NCBI RefSeq assembly: GCF_010993965.1
Contig: NZ_WIXM01000023.1
Coordinates: 1 to 61,560 of the forward strand
Origin: Gracilibacillus sp. YIM 98692
GTDB taxonomy: Bacteria > Bacillota > Bacilli > Bacillales > Amphibacillaceae
Reading direction: 5' to 3'
Length of the DNA stretch: 61,560 nucleotides
The notes below the pieces were generated by a model. That model was not told where the DNA came from. It saw only the letters and a program-made list of their open reading frames with translations, and made no database searches. The position numbers and the translations under genes are program-made. Below are positions 1 through 9,249 of the stretch, piece after piece (position 1 is the stretch's first letter; each line of letters starts with the position of its first letter).

Positions 1-165
1 TAAGGTGAAACACCCTGAAACCCGAAGACAAGAAGGCACTATTTAATTCCTGTTTTCTACTCTACCCTGGAAAGCGAGTGTTTTCCGCAGCGGTGATTTA
101 GCACTTATCCCTAATCGTACATATTGTATATATACCCCAATCAGTTTCTGTCGCAGTTTGGTACT
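1..165. repeat. R1 dispersed element, partial copy
   Basis: The segment carries the tail of the large GC-rich intergenic element seen seven more times in the window: 'ggaaagcgagtgttttccgc', then 'agcggtgatttagcac', then an AT-rich flank. The same tail closes the copies near 4.8 and 59.7 kb. No coding capacity. From about 165 to 320 the sequence is AT-rich and I see nothing else in it. Confidence 0.7.
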
Positions 166-320
166 ACTGTGTTAGAAAAGAACAAACTATTTGAAAATAG
201 ATTTTTAAAATTAAATGGTTAAATTTTTTAATCATCGGATAACCTATTTTTTATCAAGAAGATTATATGTTTTTTATAATTCGTAATCCATTATTTCTCA
301 TTCCTTCTATCCTTAGATTG

Positions 321-349
321 TTGCATTTCATGTACTGAAAACTTATAAT
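321..349 (+). promoter_or_regulatory. Probable sigma-A promoter of rpoE
   Basis: A perfect TATAAT (344-349) lies 17 bases after TTGCAT (321-326). The -35 box is weak, the spacing ideal. It sits 65 bases before the rpoE start and no other gene is near. Confidence 0.5.
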
Positions 350-413
350 ATGAAAGTAGAACTTTGAGCGATATAGAAATTGGACATAGATTTCAAGATA
401 AAGGAGTTGCTGA

Positions 414-932
414 ATGTTGAGTATGCAGGAGTTAACACCAGATAAACTAGACGAAATGGCGTTAATTGATGTAGCGGCAGTTGTATTAAAAGAAGAAAAT
501 AAGGCAATGGATTTCCGCGATATCTTTGAGCGAGTTGCTTCTTTAAAAGGATTTACAGAAGAACAGAAAGATGCATGGATTGCGCAGTTTTATACCGATT
601 TAAATATTGATGGACGTTTTATGACAAAGGGTTCTAACCTATGGGGGCTTAAGCGCTGGTACCCAGTCGAAGAAATCGATGAAGATATTACGCCTGTTCC
701 GAAGAAGAAACGCAAGAAAAAAGCAGCGAAGAAGAAGAAGAAGAAACCTGCTCCGGTAGAACCTAGTACTGATGATTTAGATGAGTCCGCTGTAGAACCC
801 AAGATTATGGATTTTGACGATGAAGATGTGGTTGCAGATGACCTAGATGATTTTGATTTTGACGAAGATGATTTAGAAGATTTGGATGATAGCGAAGAAG
901 ATTTTGAAACAGAGGAAGAGGAAGAGAAATAA
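414..932 (+). CDS. rpoE: RNA polymerase delta subunit RpoE
   Basis: Delta subunit of Gram-positive RNA polymerase, which raises transcriptional specificity and recycling by displacing nucleic acid from the enzyme. Residues 1-90 form the HARE-HTH type globular domain, with the family motif 'AQFYTDLNIDGRF' followed by 'WGLKRWYP'. A lysine-rich linker (about 97-113) precedes a C-terminal tail made almost wholly of Asp and Glu, the hallmark of the family. Its 172 residues match the usual length. The ATG has AAAGGAG seven bases upstream. Position directly before pyrG is the canonical Bacillus order. A shadow frame on the other strand is only the mirror of the acidic tail. Confidence 0.97.
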   Translation: MLSMQELTPDKLDEMALIDVAAVVLKEENKAMDFRDIFERVASLKGFTEEQKDAWIAQFYTDLNIDGRFMTKGSNLWGLKRWYPVEEIDEDITPVPKKKRKKKAAKKKKKKPAPVEPSTDDLDESAVEPKIMDFDDEDVVADDLDDFDFDEDDLEDLDDSEEDFETEEEEEK

Positions 933-946
933 GTTCTTACTCACTC

Positions 947-975
947 TTGACTTTCCAAACTGATCTGAGTACAAT
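947..975 (+). promoter_or_regulatory. pyrG sigma-A promoter
   Basis: TTGACT (947-952), 17-base spacer, TACAAT (970-975). The predicted start is the GGG of GGGCTCC at 983, seven bases after the -10 box. A GGGC start is the hallmark of CTP-controlled pyrG promoters in Firmicutes. Confidence 0.85.
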
Positions 976-982
976 TTTACTT

Positions 983-1047
983 GGGCTCCATAATAGAGTG
1001 GAAAGTTTACAGCGTTCCCCTGGAAAAGGGGAGCGCTTTTTATTTTT
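983..1047 (+). promoter_or_regulatory. pyrG leader: CTP-sensing attenuator
   Basis: The transcript would begin GGGCUCC. It then forms an intrinsic terminator: a GCGTTCCCC arm, short TGGAAAA loop, GGGGAGCGC arm and a T-run (about 1011-1047). In B. subtilis, low CTP makes polymerase stutter at GGGC and add extra G residues. The poly-G 5' end then pairs with the pyrimidine-rich terminator arm and lets pyrG be read. The same parts are visible here: GGGC start, and UUCCCCU in the 5' arm as pairing partner. The mechanism is established for the family; its operation here is inferred. Confidence 0.8.
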
Positions 1048-1139
1048 ACGAAGCCGTATTAATTGTCCTACTTCATTGTTTTTCTCTAGGATTTAAGCAC
1101 ATACTGTCATGAAAAACAATGATACTAAGCTATAAATAG

Positions 1140-2771
<1,632 letters not shown>

Positions 2772-2888
2772 CAGTAGAAGCAGCATAGTGGTAGATATCA
2801 TTATGTTGCTTTTTTCTATAAAAAAAGATATGAAATGCCAATTGATGTATTTTTTCTACACAAAATAAAAGAAACATGAATAAGAATG

Positions 2889-2916
2889 AAAGGATTTTTT
2901 TAAGATATATCGAATA
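2889..2916 (+). promoter_or_regulatory. Sigma-H promoter of spo0F
   Basis: AAAGGATTT (2889-2897), 11-base spacer, then ATCGAATA (2909-2916). This fits the sigma-H consensus RnAGGAwWW-11/12-RnnGAATww. spo0F is a classic sigma-H target in B. subtilis, so position and sequence agree. The rest of the 2772-3017 gap is AT-rich and shows no gene. Confidence 0.75.
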
Positions 2917-3017
2917 ATTTATAATATTGAATCTTTTTTAGAGAGAGAAAAATTAATCTCAATCGAACAATAAAGATAGGATAAATACGAAATAAGAAAT
3001 GAGGGAGCAGTCTGAAC

Positions 3018-3380
3018 ATGGAAAAACAAGTGCTTGTTGTAGATGATCAAATAGGGATTCGACTATTACTCGAAGAAGTTATATCCCAAGAAGGATATAA
3101 GGTGGAACAAGCTGTAAACGGAAAAGAAGCATTAGATAGCGTCAAAGAACAGCAACCAGATTTGTTAGTATTAGATTATAAATTGCCTATTATCAATGGA
3201 TATGAAGTACTTAAGCAACTGGAGGAAGAAGGAATAAACGTTCCAACCATTGTGATGAGCGGATTGCCAGACCGAGCAAAAGAAGACATGAAGGAATTCC
3301 AAAATGTTAAAGCATATTCTAGCAAACCCTTTCAATTAAATGATATGAGGGAATTAGTGAATTCTATATTAGCCGAATAA
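3018..3380 (+). CDS. spo0F: Sporulation phosphorelay response regulator Spo0F
   Basis: Single-domain receiver that takes phosphate from Kin sensor kinases and passes it to Spo0B in the sporulation phosphorelay. Visible receiver features are the acidic pocket 'VVDDQ' (Asp9, Asp10), phospho-acceptor Asp53 in 'VLDYKLP', the switch hydroxyl as Ser rather than Thr in 'VMSG', and the conserved Lys in 'SKPF'. No output domain follows; 120 residues is the family length. The sequence is more divergent than most Spo0F proteins, so the name rests partly on the pyrG-spo0F-fbaA locus and the sigma-H promoter. The ATG has GAGGGAG upstream. Confidence 0.88.
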   Translation: MEKQVLVVDDQIGIRLLLEEVISQEGYKVEQAVNGKEALDSVKEQQPDLLVLDYKLPIINGYEVLKQLEEEGINVPTIVMSGLPDRAKEDMKEFQNVKAYSSKPFQLNDMRELVNSILAE

Positions 3381-3502
3381 AGATAAGTTTTAGGAATGAT
3401 ACATATTATTTTTTTAAAAGTAAAAGATTTTATTGTTCAACATAAATGTTTTTTATATTAAGTTTTTGTAACGTTTTTTTTACAAATATAGGCAGGGTAA
3501 GA

Positions 3503-3524
3503 CAAAAGTTTTAATAAACTTTTG
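3503..3524. repeat. Perfect 9-bp inverted repeat upstream of fbaA
   Basis: CAAAAGTTT, TAAT, AAACTTTTG. There is no T-run after it, so it is more likely a weak hairpin or operator than a terminator. It lies 137 bases before fbaA, in an AT-rich gap (3381-3660) with no gene. Confidence 0.4.
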
Positions 3525-3660
3525 CCAGTAAACGATTACATTTGATTGTTTTGTTGCACCTTTTCGAAGTAATTGGTATTCTATTTATGGATGCAATCTA
3601 TCGTTCCATAGATCGGTTGTTTATCAATGTAGATTTACATATCCAAAGGAGGAGCAAACA

Positions 3661-4521
3661 ATGCCATTAGTATCAATGAAAGAGATGCTAGAAGAAGCAA
3701 AAGCTAATCGATATGGGGTTGGTCAATTTAATATTAACAACCTTGAGTATGCTCAAGCTATTTTACAAGCTGCAGAAGAAGAGAAGTCACCAGTCATTCT
3801 TGGTGTATCTGAAGGTGCAGGTCGCTATGTAGGTGGATTCAAAGTGATTGTAGCAATGGTAAAATCCTTAATGGAAGAATATGGGACTACAGTTCCAGTT
3901 GCGATTCACTTAGATCATGGTTCTAGTTTTGAAGCTTGTGCAAAAGCGATCCATGCAGGATTCACTTCTGTTATGATTGATAAATCTCATGATCCATTCG
4001 AAGAAAACGTAAAAGAAACTTCACGAGTTGTAGAACTTGCACACTTCCATGGTGTATCTGTAGAAGCAGAGCTTGGAACTGTTGGTGGACAAGAAGATGA
4101 CGTTGTAGCAGACGGTGTAATCTACGCAGATCCAAAAGAATGTCAAGAGCTTGTAGAACGTACAGGTATTGACTGCTTAGCACCTGCATTAGGTTCTGTA
4201 CACGGCCCTTACAAAGGTGAGCCAAACTTAGGGTTCAAAGAAATGGAAGAAATCGGTTCTGCTGCAAGTGTACCATTAGTACTTCACGGCGGTACTGGTA
4301 TTCCAGTAAAAGATATTCAACGTGCGATCTCTTATGGAACTTCAAAAATTAACGTAAATACAGAAAACCAAATCGCTCAAACAAATGCAGTTCGTGAAAC
4401 ACTGAAGAACGATACGGAAGTATATGATCCACGTAAATACTTAGGACCAGGACGCGAAGCTATTAAAGAAACAGTAATCGGCAAAATGCGTGAATTTGGT
4501 TCTTCTAACCAAGCGAAATAA
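3661..4521 (+). CDS. fbaA: Class II fructose-bisphosphate aldolase
   Basis: Zinc-dependent aldolase that cleaves fructose-1,6-bisphosphate to dihydroxyacetone phosphate and glyceraldehyde 3-phosphate in glycolysis, and works in reverse in gluconeogenesis. Class II markers are 'HLDHGSSFE' with zinc-ligand His and catalytic Asp, the '[12 protein letters not shown]' loop, 'LHGGTGI' with another zinc His, and the phosphate-binding 'INVNTENQ'. Its 286 residues are full length. The ATG has AAAGGAGGAG upstream. It is the last core gene before the accessory block; in B. subtilis tal and murAB follow. Confidence 0.97.
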   Translation: MPLVSMKEMLEEAKANRYGVGQFNINNLEYAQAILQAAEEEKSPVILGVSEGAGRYVGGFKVIVAMVKSLMEEYGTTVPVAIHLDHGSSFEACAKAIHAGFTSVMIDKSHDPFEENVKETSRVVELAHFHGVSVEAELGTVGGQEDDVVADGVIYADPKECQELVERTGIDCLAPALGSVHGPYKGEPNLGFKEMEEIGSAASVPLVLHGGTGIPVKDIQRAISYGTSKINVNTENQIAQTNAVRETLKNDTEVYDPRKYLGPGREAIKETVIGKMREFGSSNQAK

Positions 4522-4540
4522 TTGCATTATATGCATCACA

Positions 4541-4576
4541 AAAAGCTGTTCCCGCATGCGGGAACAGCTTTTTTGT
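4541..4576 (+). terminator. fbaA terminator
   Basis: Near-perfect palindrome AGCTGTTCCCGCA / TGCGGGAACAGCT followed by six T. It may act on both strands because A residues precede it. Confidence 0.9.
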
Positions 4577-4599
4577 CACAACAGAAAGTATAAAATTTG

Positions 4600-4875
4600 T
4601 TCGTAATATCCAAAAAACGCTCACTGCGGGGTCTTCACACAGCTTCCGAAAGACCCCACAGGATGCACCTGCGTCTAGTAAAGCTTCGAAGTAGGCTTCC
4701 TCGGTGCAAGGGAACAAAGATGTTATTTCAAGTAGCCCCTGGCTGAGGTGCTGCCCCGGCAAAGAAGACACTGCGAAAGCGACCAAAGGAAGCTTGAGTA
4801 GATGTCGCACTTGTGCCCTTGGGTGAAAGCGAGTGTTTTCCGCAGCGGTGGTTTAGCACTCATACTTAACCGTAT
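4600..4875. repeat. R1 dispersed element copy
   Basis: Contains the R1 modules 'gcggggtcttc', 'aagcttcgaagtaggcttcctc', 'cccttgggtgaaagcgagtg' and the closing 'ccgcagcggtggtttagcac'. Its right end touches the stop of the deacetylase gene on the minus strand. Open frames inside it are repeat-derived and are not annotated. Confidence 0.75.
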
Positions 4876-5495
4876 ATATCATTTTGTAATAAGGTGAATT
4901 GATAGCCTTTCTCACGAATTTTTTTTATCATTTCTGGGAGTATATCAACTGTTTGTCTGAGTTCATGTAAAAGAATAATAGCTCCGTCTTCTAGATTGTC
5001 AATCACGTTATCTATAATCTGCTGTGGATCGCATTTCAGTTCCCAATCAATGGACGCGACCCTCCACATTACTGTTGTTAAGTTTAGCGCTTCAGCTGCT
5101 TGAATCGTTTCCTTATTGTACTGACCAAATGGAGGTCGAAAGAAGGTCACTTTTTGACCTGTAATTCTTTCAATTTTTGATACACTGTTAGACAGTTGTT
5201 TATATTGCTGTTCATATGTGAGCATCTGTAAATTAGGATGATTAATCGTATGAGTACCAATTATATGCCCTTCATCTAAAACCCTTTTCCATGGTCTTTT
5301 CTCATATAGAAGCCTGGTTTGCCAAAAGAATACAGCAGGCGCATTTTCTTGTTTTAATATATCTAATATTTCATTCAAAACACTGCTTGGTCCATCATCA
5401 AATGTTAAGACGACGGACTTTGGATGATTGGAACAAATACTTGTCATGACTTTTGAATCTGATGAGTCGTACACGACCCTTGATTGATCAACCAC
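4866..5495 (-). CDS. NodB-type polysaccharide deacetylase
   Basis: Carbohydrate esterase family 4 protein, predicted to remove N-acetyl groups from an amino sugar or glycan. All NodB motifs are present: 'TFDDGP' (catalytic Asp, metal Asp), 'GTHTINHP' (metal His pair), 'RPPFGQYN', a Trp-containing 'VMWRVASIDW' and 'ILLHE'. It is the last gene of the minus-strand operon, 38 bases after the PhnC-like gene. The start is uncertain. The GTG at 5495 has no ribosome site. A good AGAAGGG site serves a GTG at 5516, but that frame meets a TGA at 5496-5498, directly before the frame given here. No signal peptide or membrane segment is visible, unlike most cell-wall deacetylases. It could instead act on a small intracellular sugar; that is inference. 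Confidence 0.85.
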   Translation of the reverse strand: MVDQSRVVYDSSDSKVMTSICSNHPKSVVLTFDDGPSSVLNEILDILKQENAPAVFFWQTRLLYEKRPWKRVLDEGHIIGTHTINHPNLQMLTYEQQYKQLSNSVSKIERITGQKVTFFRPPFGQYNKETIQAAEALNLTTVMWRVASIDWELKCDPQQIIDNVIDNLEDGAIILLHELRQTVDILPEMIKKIREKGYQFTLLQNDIYG

Positions 5496-5533
5496 TCATG
5501 GACTTTTTATTCTCACTATTATCATCCCTTCTG

Positions 5534-6307
5534 TCAATTTATTTTAAGGTAATTTTGAAATTTGTTTACAGTGGATCCATAAGTTAAATGGAACTTGTCA
5601 TCATCGAATTTTTCAGGGATATCGTCAAAAACGACTTTTCCATCTTTTAATGCAATTAAGCGGGTGGCATAACGTTTTGCTAGTTCCACATCATGGACGT
5701 TTATAATCGTTAATAATTGAAGACGATGGTGCATTTCTTGAATTAATTGAAAGATATGATTGGAAATGCCAGGATCTAAGCTCGATACCGGTTCGTCCCC
5801 GAGAAATACAGCAGGTTGTTGTAATAAAGCTCTCGCAATACCAACACGCTGTTTTTGTCCGCCGCTTAATTGTTCTACCTTTCTATCTATTTGTGTCATT
5901 AAACCGACATCATCTATAATTTGTTTAGCACGTTTTATTTCATCATCTGTAAACCAACCAATTAAATTTTTAAAAGTAGAACGATATCCAAAGGTACCAG
6001 TCATGACATTTTGAATGACAGTTAGTCGAGGGATAAGGTTAAAGTGTTGAAAGATCATTCCCATTTTTCGTCGAACTTGTCGTAACTGCTCCTCGTTCAT
6101 TTTGGAAAGAGGCTGATCTTGCCAATACACTTCGCCATGTGTCGGCTTTTGCAGACCGTTTATACAGCGAATCAATGTAGACTTTCCCGCACCACTTTTT
6201 CCTAAAATACAGACGAATTCCCCGTTGTTGAACGAAAGATTGATATCAGACAATGCTTTTTCCTGACTGTTATCATATTGTACGGATACATTTTTTATAT
6301 TTAACAT
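5534..6307 (-). CDS. PhnC-like ABC transporter ATP-binding protein
   Basis: ATPase of a phosphonate-type oxyanion importer. Walker A 'GKSGAGKSTLIR', signature 'LSGGQKQRVGIARAL', Walker B 'VFLGDEP' and the H-loop 'INVHDVELAKRYA' are all present. Its 257 residues match PhnC. The ATG has AGGTGAAAAC upstream. It is third in the substrate-binding protein, permease, ATPase set at 8016-5534. The phosphonate label comes from the family only: no phn catabolic gene is nearby, while selD is upstream in the same operon, so selenite, selenate or another selenium compound is a reasonable alternative cargo. Confidence 0.93.
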   Translation of the reverse strand: MLNIKNVSVQYDNSQEKALSDINLSFNNGEFVCILGKSGAGKSTLIRCINGLQKPTHGEVYWQDQPLSKMNEEQLRQVRRKMGMIFQHFNLIPRLTVIQNVMTGTFGYRSTFKNLIGWFTDDEIKRAKQIIDDVGLMTQIDRKVEQLSGGQKQRVGIARALLQQPAVFLGDEPVSSLDPGISNHIFQLIQEMHHRLQLLTIINVHDVELAKRYATRLIALKDGKVVFDDIPEKFDDDKFHLTYGSTVNKFQNYLKIN

Positions 6308-6373
6308 GTTTTCACCTCATATATTACAGGGAAGTGTCATCTTGTAGGAAACAAAGAGAGTGAAGCTGTTTCG

Positions 6374-7129
6374 TTAAATTACTTTGTTTCGCACATAACT
6401 TCCGATTAAATCCACCATAATGACTAGGATCATGATCATTAAAACGTCCAGAGAAACGGAGGAGTATTGGAATGTTTTAAAATCATTGAATAACCGCTGA
6501 CCAATTCCCCCAGCCCCAATAAAACCAAGAATAAGTGAAGTGCGAATGGCCACTTCAAATCGGTAAAAATAATGGGATAAAACATTCGGCCAAATTTGCG
6601 GGAGAATACTAAATAGATAACCAAACCCTTTTTTTGCCCCTACTGCTTTCATGGCTTCTTGAGGACCAGGGTCCGATGCTTCAATTAATTCTGAAATTAG
6701 TTTACCCAATACCCCTACATTATGAAACATAATAGCCAAAACTGCAGGAAATGGCCCAAGGCTAAGTGCTGTAAGTAATATCAAACCAAATACAATCTCA
6801 GGTATAGAGCGTACAAAGCTTAAAGAAAAACGTGTAAAATGATATAGGTACTTGGATGGTGAAGTGTTCACCGCTGCCATGAAACTGATGGGAAGTGCAA
6901 ATATAAGCCCTAAAAAGCTCCCAAGGAAGGCTAGTGCTAATGTTTCTAAGCTATCATGTATCATGGCCGGTAATTTTGAAAAATCCATCGGAAACCACTG
7001 CGATAGAAAATCAATCATATTACGAAACTCTTTGAATTTGGATAAATCAAATTCCGTTAGCCGCATACTAAAAAAAACTAAGACTAAAAGCAAGATAACG
7101 GTAAAGATACTTCTATATTTAAACCACAA
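6374..7129 (-). CDS. PhnE-like ABC transporter permease
   Basis: Membrane subunit of the same importer, 251 residues. Hydrophobic segments are visible near 10-25, 70-95, 115-150, 195-215 and 225-245. The permease EAA loop appears in the region 'GPQEAMKAVGAKKGFGYLFS', and 'GFIGAGGIGQRL' is typical of PhnE proteins. The start appears to be TTG, 11 bases after the stop of the binding-protein gene, with a weak ribosome site, so it is probably translated by coupling. Substrate is unknown; see the PhnC-like and binding-protein entries. Confidence 0.92.
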   Translation of the reverse strand: MWFKYRSIFTVILLLVLVFFSMRLTEFDLSKFKEFRNMIDFLSQWFPMDFSKLPAMIHDSLETLALAFLGSFLGLIFALPISFMAAVNTSPSKYLYHFTRFSLSFVRSIPEIVFGLILLTALSLGPFPAVLAIMFHNVGVLGKLISELIEASDPGPQEAMKAVGAKKGFGYLFSILPQIWPNVLSHYFYRFEVAIRTSLILGFIGAGGIGQRLFNDFKTFQYSSVSLDVLMIMILVIMVDLIGSYVRNKVI

Positions 7130-7140
7130 AATTATCAGCT

Positions 7141-8016
7141 CTATTCTTTAATTATTCCTTGTTTGATGGCTGCATCTTTAATGCTTTGATAATCTTCATT
7201 ACTTGCTTTTGTAAACCCAGTTGCGCCAAAAGCATCTAAAATTTCTTTATCTTCAATCGAAAGAAAAATTTGTTGAAGCTGTTCTATTGTTTCTTCATCT
7301 GTGTTCTGGTGTACAGCCCATGGGTATTGAAATAATTTATCTGATTTCCAAATGATATTGATTTTCTCCCCATTAATCTTACCAGCTTGTACAAGTTGAT
7401 GATAAATTGCACTATCAATGGCCCCGGCATCCACTTGTTGATTTTGTACAGCTAGTGCTGTAGCATCATGAGACCCGGTATAACGAACAGAGTTAAAAGC
7501 ATGTTCGTCTTCAGAAACATAAAAACCGCGATCCTCTAATTCGATGCTTGGAATTAAGGATCCAGAAGTAGAGTTAGGATCACCAAATGCAAAGTCAACA
7601 TCATTTGAATTTTTAAGGAATTCATCTAATGAATTCCAAGGATTGTCGGAATGGGTAATAATATAAGAATAATAATAAGGTTCATCATTAATAAGTTGTG
7701 TTACGATGGCTTTTGCACCACTTTTATGTTGCGCTATTACATAGGTTAACGGCCCTAAAAACGCCATATCTATTTTTTCATAATTCATGGCTTCTACGAC
7801 ACCATTATAATCTGGATAAACTTCTACTGAAACTTCTCTGTTTAATCCTTCATTTAGAGTAGTCTGTAATTTATCCATTGCCCCTTCCATTTCTCCTTCT
7901 GTTTGTGCTGGGATCACTCCGATAGTGAAAGTGGGGGTATCATCATCACCACCACCACAAGCAGTAAGTACAAATAGAAACAATAATGTAATGGTAGAGA
8001 TCAATCCTTTTTTCAT
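7141..8016 (-). CDS. PhnD-like substrate-binding lipoprotein
   Basis: Extracytoplasmic binding protein of a phosphonate-type ABC importer, 291 residues. Residues 1-20 form a lipoprotein signal with lipobox 'LTAC'; Cys20 would be lipidated. The mature part has the PhnD fold markers 'FTIGVIPAQTEGEM', 'MAFLGPLTYV', 'FGDPNSTSGSLIPS' and 'DAGAIDSAIY'. The ATG has AGGTGAATGC upstream. A branch of this family is found beside selD in other bacteria and is annotated as a putative selenate-binding protein. Placement downstream of selD supports that reading, but ligand residues cannot be judged by eye. Confidence 0.92.
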   Translation of the reverse strand: MKKGLISTITLLFLFVLTACGGGDDDTPTFTIGVIPAQTEGEMEGAMDKLQTTLNEGLNREVSVEVYPDYNGVVEAMNYEKIDMAFLGPLTYVIAQHKSGAKAIVTQLINDEPYYYSYIITHSDNPWNSLDEFLKNSNDVDFAFGDPNSTSGSLIPSIELEDRGFYVSEDEHAFNSVRYTGSHDATALAVQNQQVDAGAIDSAIYHQLVQAGKINGEKINIIWKSDKLFQYPWAVHQNTDEETIEQLQQIFLSIEDKEILDAFGATGFTKASNEDYQSIKDAAIKQGIIKE

Positions 8017-8048
8017 ATTGCATTCACCTCATTTATATCTTTAAACAT

Positions 8049-8966
8049 TCATTTGTCATGTAAGTTTTCTTTATCCTGATTTAAAGTGAATTGTAACCCT
8101 CGCTCTAATGAATATTCAATGCCCCAGTTTAACGAATCATGTGCTTTTATATTAGTAAGATAGCTTTGCGATATATCCCCATCTCTTGCAGGGAGGTAGT
8201 TAGCGGTTAGGTTTTTATTTAATAAGCTATTTAATTTTTTTACTAATTCATTTAGAGTGGTAGGCTTACCGGTACTAATATTAATCGTTTGTCGATCACC
8301 ACGGTGGAGCGCGGCGATATTAGCATTTGCAACATCTTTAACAAAAATAAAATCTCTTGATTGATTGCCATCACCAAAAATTTCAGGCTGTTTATCATTG
8401 GACATCAAATCAATAAAGGTGGAAATAACATTTCCGTTTGCTTTAGAGCCTGGCCCATAGACATTAGCATACCTCAAAATAGTGTAATTTAGCTCATGAA
8501 GATCCGAAAATGCTTTGATATATAATTCGGCAGAATGCTTAGAGATACCGTAAAATGAAGTTGGATTCTGCGGATGATCTTCATCAATTCCAAGGTAAGC
8601 TGGTTCGCCATAAACGGCCGCGGATGATGCGTAAATCAGTTTTTTTACAGAGTGTTTATAGCAACAATCTAGTATGTTTATCGTTCCTGTTATATTGATT
8701 GTTGCATCGAGCTTAGGTTTTTCTATCGACTTTACGACATCCACCTGTGCAGCAAGGTGAATCACATAATCAGGTTTTTCTTTCTCAAATATATCATCAA
8801 GATTTTCTGTAATATCAGCATGGTAGTATCGAACATCCGAATGTAAAACATGACAATCTTCATAACATGTCACGTCAATGACGGCAACACGATAATTACG
8901 TTTTACTAACTCTTCTACTATATGTTGTCCAATAAAACCGCAACCGCCAGTCACTAGAACTTTCAT
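8049..8966 (-). CDS. NAD-dependent UDP-sugar epimerase/dehydratase
   Basis: Extended short-chain dehydrogenase resembling UDP-glucose or UDP-GlcNAc 4-epimerase. Residues 1-25 hold the NAD site 'TGGCGFIGQHI'. The catalytic Ser region 'YASSAAVYGEP' and the 'YGISKHSAE' Tyr-Lys pair are intact, followed by 'NVYGPG' and 'FIFVKDVANA'. Its 305 residues are at the short end of the family. The ATG has GGAAAGGATTT upstream. It lies between the selD/61-residue pair and the ABC importer on the same strand. Changing the donor sugar for the neighbouring glycosyltransferase is a plausible role, but this is inferred. Confidence 0.9.
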   Translation of the reverse strand: MKVLVTGGCGFIGQHIVEELVKRNYRVAVIDVTCYEDCHVLHSDVRYYHADITENLDDIFEKEKPDYVIHLAAQVDVVKSIEKPKLDATINITGTINILDCCYKHSVKKLIYASSAAVYGEPAYLGIDEDHPQNPTSFYGISKHSAELYIKAFSDLHELNYTILRYANVYGPGSKANGNVISTFIDLMSNDKQPEIFGDGNQSRDFIFVKDVANANIAALHRGDRQTINISTGKPTTLNELVKKLNSLLNKNLTANYLPARDGDISQSYLTNIKAHDSLNWGIEYSLERGLQFTLNQDKENLHDK

Positions 8967-8984
8967 TTTTATAAATCCTTTCCT

Positions 8985-9130
8985 ATCCCGAAATCCGAAG
9001 TGGAAAAACCAAAGGTAAAGAAAACTTGTCTATCCGCCAAGCCATATGGCGCAGTGCGGTAGCCTAGTTGCTCTTATCTATCTCCTTAAAATGGGCTACT
9101 ACGTCGAGAATTCTTCCTTGCTGACCATTT
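8985..9130 (-). repeat. R2 dispersed element, copy A
   Basis: About 120 bases match, with scattered changes, the segment at 46565-46690 (same strand sense as this minus strand). Shared stretches include 'aatggtcagcaaggaagaat', 'tcgacgtagtag', 'agcaacta' and 'gacaagttttcttta'. It covers the last 24 codons of the 61-residue protein and the gap to the epimerase. A more diverged relative lies near 38.9 kb. Confidence 0.7.
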
Positions 9131-9249
9131 ATACATTCTGATACGGTAAAGAAGGACCCAAGAGAGGGTCCTTCTTTTTCTTCATCCTCAGAGGGCTGGT
9201 TTACTTTTAAGATATACGTTGTACCTCTTATAGATTCGTTGATTAACAT
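9064..9249 (-). CDS. Small conserved-looking protein of unknown function
   Basis: 61 residues, family not recognised. The ATG follows the selD stop directly (TAAATG), so it is probably translated by coupling with selD. The sequence is hydrophilic, with an acidic middle 'PSEDEEKEGPS', and has no Cys, membrane segment or signal peptide. The last 24 codons fall inside repeat R2, and a near-copy of that part sits between mnaA and the protease gene at 46.6 kb. Either it is a genuine partner of selD whose relic survives at 46.6 kb, or its C-terminus is repeat-derived. The tight coupling to selD favours a real gene. Confidence 0.55.
   Translation of the reverse strand: MLINESIRGTTYILKVNQPSEDEEKEGPSLGSFFTVSECINGQQGRILDVVAHFKEIDKSN

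Noticed and set aside
4505-4810. Open frames inside R1 copies (4.6, 15.3, 30.5, 56.6 kb)
   Set aside because: They repeat between copies only because the DNA does, lack ribosome sites and contain no domain.
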